9,804 bases of DNA from Paracoccaceae bacterium (lineage in GTDB: Bacteria > Pseudomonadota > Alphaproteobacteria > Rhodobacterales > Rhodobacteraceae): positions 27,948 through 37,751 of the forward strand of contig JAESQH010000085.1 in NCBI GenBank assembly GCA_016765235.1, read 5' to 3'. The position numbers and the translations under genes were made by a program. This document shows, in pieces, positions 7,590 through 9,804 of this stretch. How positions within the stretch are numbered: the first letter of the stretch is position 1; every line of letters starts with the position of its first letter. The notes beneath the pieces are model-generated. The model had not been told where the DNA came from. It searched no databases and was given only the letters and a program-made list of their open reading frames with translations.

Positions 7590-7616
7590 AACTGCCGTTT
7601 GCCAGCGGTTAACAAG

Positions 7617-7642
7617 TATGGTGGTTGTAGCTAATCACCATA
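7617..7642 (+). terminator. Candidate operon-end hairpin
   Basis: TATGGTGGTT (7617-7626) pairs with AATCACCATA (7633-7642) in a 10-bp stem with one G-U pair and the loop GTAGCT. It begins 28 bp after the ureohydrolase stop, where the six-gene operon should end. Only a poor T run follows (TTCGCATCGCTTTC), so intrinsic termination would be weak; it may instead protect the 3' end of the mRNA. Confidence 0.5.
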
Positions 7643-7820
7643 TTCGCATCGCTTTCAAAGTTCTGAAGCAACTAGGCAAATGACCAGTTTGACAGGTTGA
7701 GTTTACTGTGTAGGCTTTAGTATATACCTGCCGCTTGTTTTCGCTGTAGGCACAGTACGTATTAAACCATCATTGGTGACTGCGCAGGGAATTGGCGCTT
7801 TGTCTACATTGTTAGCACAA

Positions 7821-7912
7821 CCGCCGTTTGTCGACCTACAATCTTTGCAAGTGAACCAAACGTCTGCTTTGCGGAAATCAACTTATATGTTCGCACCCGC
7901 AACAAACGGCGG
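7821..7912. repeat. 11-bp inverted repeat pair in non-coding DNA
   Basis: CCGCCGTTTGT (7821-7831) and ACAAACGGCGG (7902-7912) are perfect reverse complements separated by 70 bp. They lie in the 7590-7953 non-coding stretch, just beyond the IS30 relic's stop on that relic's 3' side. They could be part of the ends of a decayed element or of an intergenic repeat family. Apart from this pair and the hairpin at 7617-7642, I see no gene or site in 7590-7953. Confidence 0.6.
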
Positions 7913-7953
7913 CTATCCGCCCTTATCGACCATGTCTGCTTCCGGCGGTGGGT

Positions 7954-8034
7954 TCAACTGATGGAGGCAACACACTGTGCGAACTTCTCTGCTGGCCGCC
8001 CTTAGAAGGATGTCACAGGTCGTTTGTCGTTGGT
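7954..8034 (-). pseudogene. Relic of an IS30-family transposase C-terminus
   Basis: On the minus strand the sequence encodes RPAEKFAQCVASIS followed by TGA (7954-7956). Twelve consecutive residues (PAEKFAQCVASI) are identical to the last residues of the transposase at the left edge, and the stop is at the equivalent position. A TAA at 8002-8004 interrupts the frame six codons upstream of the conserved block's KF; further upstream an N-D-K-R-P trace resembles the LNERPRK segment of the left copy. DNA similarity continues past the stop: a TCGATAA lies about 23-25 bases beyond it in both copies. Everything upstream is missing, so this is a non-functional fragment. Its orientation is opposite to the left-edge element, with both 3' ends facing the catabolic locus. 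Confidence 0.8.
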
Positions 8035-8039
8035 ATAGT

Positions 8040-8310
8040 TCTGCATTAGAAATGATTGAGAGGCTCTGTGGCGTCCTAAGAGTGCCCATTGAGTAGTTCT
8101 TGAAGGGTGTGGTGGCCCCATATAAAATAAAAAGCGCAGAGCGGCTAGATAAAATGATGCTGAGGTAGGACGATCATTTTGTCTGCGATACTCATTTCAG
8201 CGATTTTTGACTCCTTCATAGACATCCCTTCAAGGGAGAAGCCATTAAGTTTACCGGTCTTTACATCGTACCACAGAGCCTCATCAGGGATGTGAACACC
8301 GGCTAAATAC
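8040..8310. repeat. Diverged direct repeat, copy 1 (partner at 9320-9590)
   Basis: This stretch aligns in the same orientation with roughly 9320-9590, covering both the 3' end of an XkdF-like phage gene and about 100 bp of its 3' flank. Shared blocks in the flank include CCCATTGA, TAGTTCTTGAAGGGT, GCCCCATA and GAGCGGCTA, with small indels between. Similarity stops near 8040, where IS30 relic sequence begins. Boundaries are by eye and approximate. Confidence 0.8.
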
Positions 8311-8348
8311 TCCTGACAATCAGGACAATTATTTGCAGTTTTAAACAA
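8145..8348 (-). pseudogene. Truncated copy of phage XkdF-like protein (C-terminal remnant)
   Basis: The frame encodes at most 67 aa from a TTG at 8346-8348, directly preceded by an in-frame TAA. From GVHIPDEALW to the C-terminus QHHFI, 37 of 51 residues match the second copy at 9425-9804, including the identical block KTGKLNGFSLEGMSMKE. The first ~13 residues (FKTANNCPDCQEY) do not align well. The protease-like N-terminal part seen in the other copy is absent and no ribosome-binding site is evident, so this is most likely a decayed gene end rather than a working small protein. That all substitutions keep the frame open means it either decayed recently or came from a diverged functional relative. 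Confidence 0.75.
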
Positions 8349-8522
8349 TTATTCTCGGTAAAATTCCACGAGAGATATTTTAAACAGCATTTTGGGCTCT
8401 TCCGAGTGTCAATTTTAGGAGGTGCGAGTACGATCAAACCCGCTATTTACGTTAACTTTTGGATGATGAAAGGCAATGTTTGTTTAATGAATAACTAAAG
8501 AACCGACCATTTCTTGGACTAG

Positions 8523-8534
8523 CCCCTTGGGGGG
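8523..8534. terminator. Short G/C hairpin
   Basis: CCCC (8523-8526) pairs with GGGG (8531-8534) around the loop TTGG. Compact C/G stems of this type are common as phage terminators, but the stem is only 4 bp and no T run follows on either strand, so the call is weak. Confidence 0.3.
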
Positions 8535-8627
8535 TCTACGAGCATGCTCAAAAATAATATGGAGTCAAAGCAGTGGCTTAACTTTTTCACAGTCTACGAG
8601 ACATTCAGGTCCAGTGCTAAATTTGGA

Positions 8628-8641
8628 CCCCCCGAAGGGGG
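8628..8641 (-). terminator. C/G hairpin with UUCG tetraloop on the minus strand
   Basis: CCCCC (8628-8632) pairs with GGGGG (8637-8641). Read on the minus strand the loop is TTCG closed by C-G, the exceptionally stable cUUCGg tetraloop often used in intrinsic terminators; on the plus strand the loop is only CGAA. The minus-strand orientation agrees with the direction of the phage remnants. The minus-strand 3' side (TCCAAATTTAGC) has only a short T run. Confidence 0.45.
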
Positions 8642-8657
8642 AGTATGTAAAAATACC

Positions 8658-8679
8658 TCCAAAATAGACCTATTTTGGA
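8658..8679. repeat. 22-bp palindrome
   Basis: TCCAAAATAG (8658-8667) and CTATTTTGGA (8670-8679) are perfect 10-bp reverse complements around a 2-bp centre, AC. The tight spacing suits a dimeric protein-binding site better than an RNA hairpin. It sits 16 bp from the UUCG hairpin and its right arm runs into an ACCCC...GTACGA repeat. No associated gene start was recognised. Confidence 0.65.
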
Positions 8680-8801
8680 CCCCAGTACGAAATGTTACTT
8701 AACATCCTCCGAAAAATCGTATTGCAACTTATTGGTGTGGAAGGTTTTACGTTGTTTTCGTACTTCGTTTGGGTATTTACGTTGTCCTTTTGGTCGAATT
8801 G

Positions 8802-8850
8802 ACCCCAAAACAGGTACGAAAAACTACCAAAAACCCCAAAACAAGTACGA
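8802..8850 (+). repeat. Two 18-bp direct repeats 31 bp apart (iteron-like)
   Basis: ACCCCAAAACAGGTACGA (8802-8819) and ACCCCAAAACAAGTACGA (8833-8850) differ at one base and start 31 bp apart, about three helical turns. A shortened version, ACCCC directly followed by AGTACGA, occurs at 8679-8690. Evenly phased repeats like these are typical of protein-binding arrays, for example replication iterons or phage regulatory arrays; which applies is unknown. Confidence 0.65.
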
Positions 8851-8927
8851 GTTTACCCATTTCAAACGTCTGTGACGTGTAATTTTGGCTGGCCAACCAC
8901 ATGCAGCATTGCTGACATTTCAGACCG

Positions 8928-9182
8928 TCACGTGAAAAGGGACAACTGACCGCTTTCGGCCCTTAGCTGCTCTTTGACCATGACTGGATTTATACCTCTC
9001 TGAATTTCAACGGGAGAGGGTTCATTAACAAGATTGATGACCTTTCGACATATGTCACAGAACACAATCTGGATGGCTTCGTGGTCGATGGGTGGGCATA
9101 TCTTCTGAAGGCGTGGAGTCGTTACAAGGCGTATTTGAAGAAACCAAATTCTCGAGCTGTATCGCAAACCTACCCTTAGATT
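8928..9182 (-). CDS. Small open frame with CxxC and C-terminal QLSLF motif (possible gene fragment)
   Basis: The minus-strand frame is open from a stop at 9183-9185 to the TGA at 8928-8930; the only obvious start is TTG at 9165-9167, giving 79 aa without a good ribosome-binding site. The C-terminal half looks protein-like: ICPPIDHEAIQIVFCDICRK contains a possible CxxC metal knuckle, and the chain ends GQLSLFT, matching the QL[S/D]LF consensus by which DNA-replication and repair proteins dock on the beta sliding clamp. I do not recognise the family. It may be the 3' end of a larger phage or plasmid DNA-metabolism gene whose 5' part was lost. It could also be a chance frame, since the interval is poorly coding. 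Confidence 0.35.
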   Translation of the reverse strand, partial: NLRVGLRYSSRIWFLQIRLVTTPRLQKICPPIDHEAIQIVFCDICRKVINLVNEPSPVEIQRGINPVMVKEQLRAESGQLSLFT

Positions 9183-9237
9183 TCAGTCGTGTATTCAACT
9201 ACGCAATTAATTGCACGAAATTGGGGCCACTGTTTGC

Positions 9238-9372
9238 TCAGGGTCTTTGGTATCTATCTATCGTCGAAATGTTGTACAACTTATAGTCGTCAAATATTAA
9301 CTGGCGCCCATTGAGTTTTGAGTTAGCATTAGAGATGCTTGAGAAGCTCTGTAGCGACCTAAGAGCGCCCAT
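9238..9372 (-). CDS. Short open frame downstream of XkdF-like gene (doubtful)
   Basis: An ATG at 9370-9372 opens a 44-aa frame starting MGALRSLQSFSSISNA. The equivalent position after the other XkdF-like copy (ATG at 8087-8089) starts MGTLRTPQSLSIISNA; 11 of these 16 residues are identical. This suggests both copies retain the start of the next phage gene, and that each has then been cut by unrelated sequence right after the conserved stretch. The remaining residues in this copy (NSKLNGRQLIFDDYK onward) resemble nothing I know. Expression is doubtful. Confidence 0.3.
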   Translation of the reverse strand: MGALRSLQSFSSISNANSKLNGRQLIFDDYKLYNISTIDRYQRP

Positions 9373-9375
9373 TGA
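9304..9375 (+). repeat. 11-bp direct repeat GCGCCCATTGA
   Basis: GCGCCCATTGA occurs at 9304-9314 and 9365-9375, 61 bp apart; both are followed by similar sequence (GTTTTGA against ATAGTTCTTGA). The first copy lies at the outer edge of the XkdF 3'-flank repeat. It may mark the endpoint of a local duplication or recombination event. Confidence 0.5.
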
Positions 9376-9590
9376 ATAGTTCTTGAAGGGTAGGGCCCCA
9401 TAGAAAATAAAAGATGCGGAGCGGCTAAATAAATTGATACTGTGCTGCCACGATCATTTTATCAGGGATATTCATGACAACGGTTTTCTGCTCTTTCATC
9501 GACATCCCTTCTAGGGAGAAGCCGTTGAGCTTACCTGTCTTAATGTCTTCCCAGAGAGCTGGATCGGGGACATGCACGCCTACTACCCAT
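9320..9590. repeat. Diverged direct repeat, copy 2 (partner at 8040-8310)
   Basis: This copy carries the 3' end of the longer XkdF-like gene plus its 3' flank, in the same orientation as 8040-8310 and starting about 1280 bp from it. Coding and non-coding parts are both similar, so the repeat arose by DNA duplication or by acquisition of two related phage segments rather than from protein-level conservation alone. Confidence 0.8.
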
Positions 9591-9804
9591 GAGTGGGGTA
9601 CGAAATCAGGGTCACCTTCTCGTGCTATGAAGGATTCAACTACTGAAGCCCCCGAGAGCACATTGTTATGATTAACGTCTACATGGGTTAGATAGTTGTT
9701 CTTCAGGAACGTATAGGCCATCTCTCTGATGGTTTCCGCTCTCATGAAGTCTCCCTGTGAGTCAGGGATATCTGGTACGTATACTTCGGCCCAAACTATT
9801 TGGA
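9425..9804 (-). CDS. Phage XkdF-like protein (Peptidase_S78_2), 5' end beyond window
   Basis: Putative phage head-maturation protease related to PBSX XkdF. The frame is open to the window edge; an ATG at 9743-9745 is internal, because the upstream in-frame residues read VWAEVYVPDIPDSQGDF and belong to the conserved domain. Further on come ETIREMAYTFL, HVDVNHNN with the candidate catalytic His, SGASVVESFI with a candidate catalytic Ser, DPDFVPHSWVVGVHVPD and the conserved KTGKLNGFSLEGMSM. The C-terminus QYQFI precedes a TAG. At least 126 residues are visible without damage. In phages this protein cleaves scaffold or capsid precursors during assembly; family membership is recalled, the catalytic assignment inferred. 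It runs leftward, so the rest of any prophage should lie to the right of the window. Confidence 0.78.
   Translation of the reverse strand, partial: QIVWAEVYVPDIPDSQGDFMRAETIREMAYTFLKNNYLTHVDVNHNNVLSGASVVESFIAREGDPDFVPHSWVVGVHVPDPALWEDIKTGKLNGFSLEGMSMKEQKTVVMNIPDKMIVAAQYQFI

Larger units (their letters stand above)
8349..8927. other. Repeat-rich non-coding interval between phage remnants
   Basis: I see no convincing gene in these ~580 bases on either strand. The stretch is A+T-rich and contains two short G/C hairpins (8523-8534, 8628-8641), a 22-bp palindrome (8658-8679), five GTACGA motifs (8428, 8685, 8758 on the opposite strand, 8814, 8845), two TATTTACGTT...TTTTGG blocks (8444, 8774) and an 18-bp near-exact direct repeat (8802, 8833). 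The density of repeats suggests a phage or plasmid control region or debris of a small mobile element. Confidence 0.6.

Noticed and set aside
7773..7961. Plus-strand frame of 62 codons after the operon.
   Set aside because: It spans the 11-bp inverted repeat and the IS30 relic's flank, has low-complexity composition and no start signal. It is best seen as chance coding in repeat DNA.
7821..8850. Possible CRISPR array suggested by several repeated short motifs.
   Set aside because: The repeats are few, differ in length and spacing, occur on both strands, and are not separated by uniform spacers.
8675..8875. Plus-strand frame of 66 codons through the GTACGA repeats.
   Set aside because: It starts at TTG without a ribosome-binding site, and its sequence is dictated by the DNA repeats.
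9092..9286. Plus-strand frame of 64 codons between the phage remnants.
   Set aside because: No recognisable motif or ribosome-binding site, and it overlaps the somewhat more protein-like minus-strand frame at 8928-9182.

Overview
The window reads as an accessory segment from an alphaproteobacterium, most likely of the Rhodobacterales (Roseobacter group). That is an inference from the protein families, the moderate G+C, and IS30 and intergenic-repeat debris of a kind I associate with such genomes. No rRNA, tRNA or species marker is present, so the assignment is tentative.

Left edge (1-691): the C-terminal catalytic half of an IS30-family transposase runs in from outside the window on the + strand. 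A short non-coding tail follows, holding an exact 23-bp tandem duplication.

Centre (692-7589): an uptake and catabolism locus arranged around a divergent control region. On the minus strand a TetR-type regulator precedes a NodB-fold (CE4) hydrolase. On the plus strand a tightly packed operon encodes a TauA/NMT1-type periplasmic binding protein, a permease, an ATPase, two different short-chain dehydrogenases with a 4-bp overlap, and an agmatinase/arginase-family ureohydrolase with all six manganese ligands. The 143-bp divergent region holds a striking A+T-rich inverted repeat (14-bp perfect arms, 2259-2294) that is the obvious candidate operator. Read together, the locus looks like an inducible pathway that imports a small nitrogenous compound, hydrolyses a C-N bond (CE4 enzyme), removes an amidino group as urea (ureohydrolase) and oxidises or reduces the remainder (SDRs). 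The substrate cannot be read from the sequence.

Right part (7590-9804): mostly non-coding, A+T-richer and mosaic. It holds a candidate terminator hairpin, an 11-bp inverted repeat, and a minus-strand relic of an IS30 transposase C-terminus. The relic matches the left-edge element and points the opposite way, so the catabolic locus is bracketed by inverted IS30 sequences. Two diverged copies of the 3' end of a phage XkdF-like (Peptidase_S78_2) gene follow, with the same 3' flank in both; one is truncated and one runs off the right edge. Between them lie about 1 kb with short G/C hairpins, a 22-bp palindrome, repeated GTACGA and TATTTACGTT motifs, and a small minus-strand frame ending in a beta-clamp-type QLSLF peptide. 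This part is best read as phage and IS wreckage next to the metabolic island.
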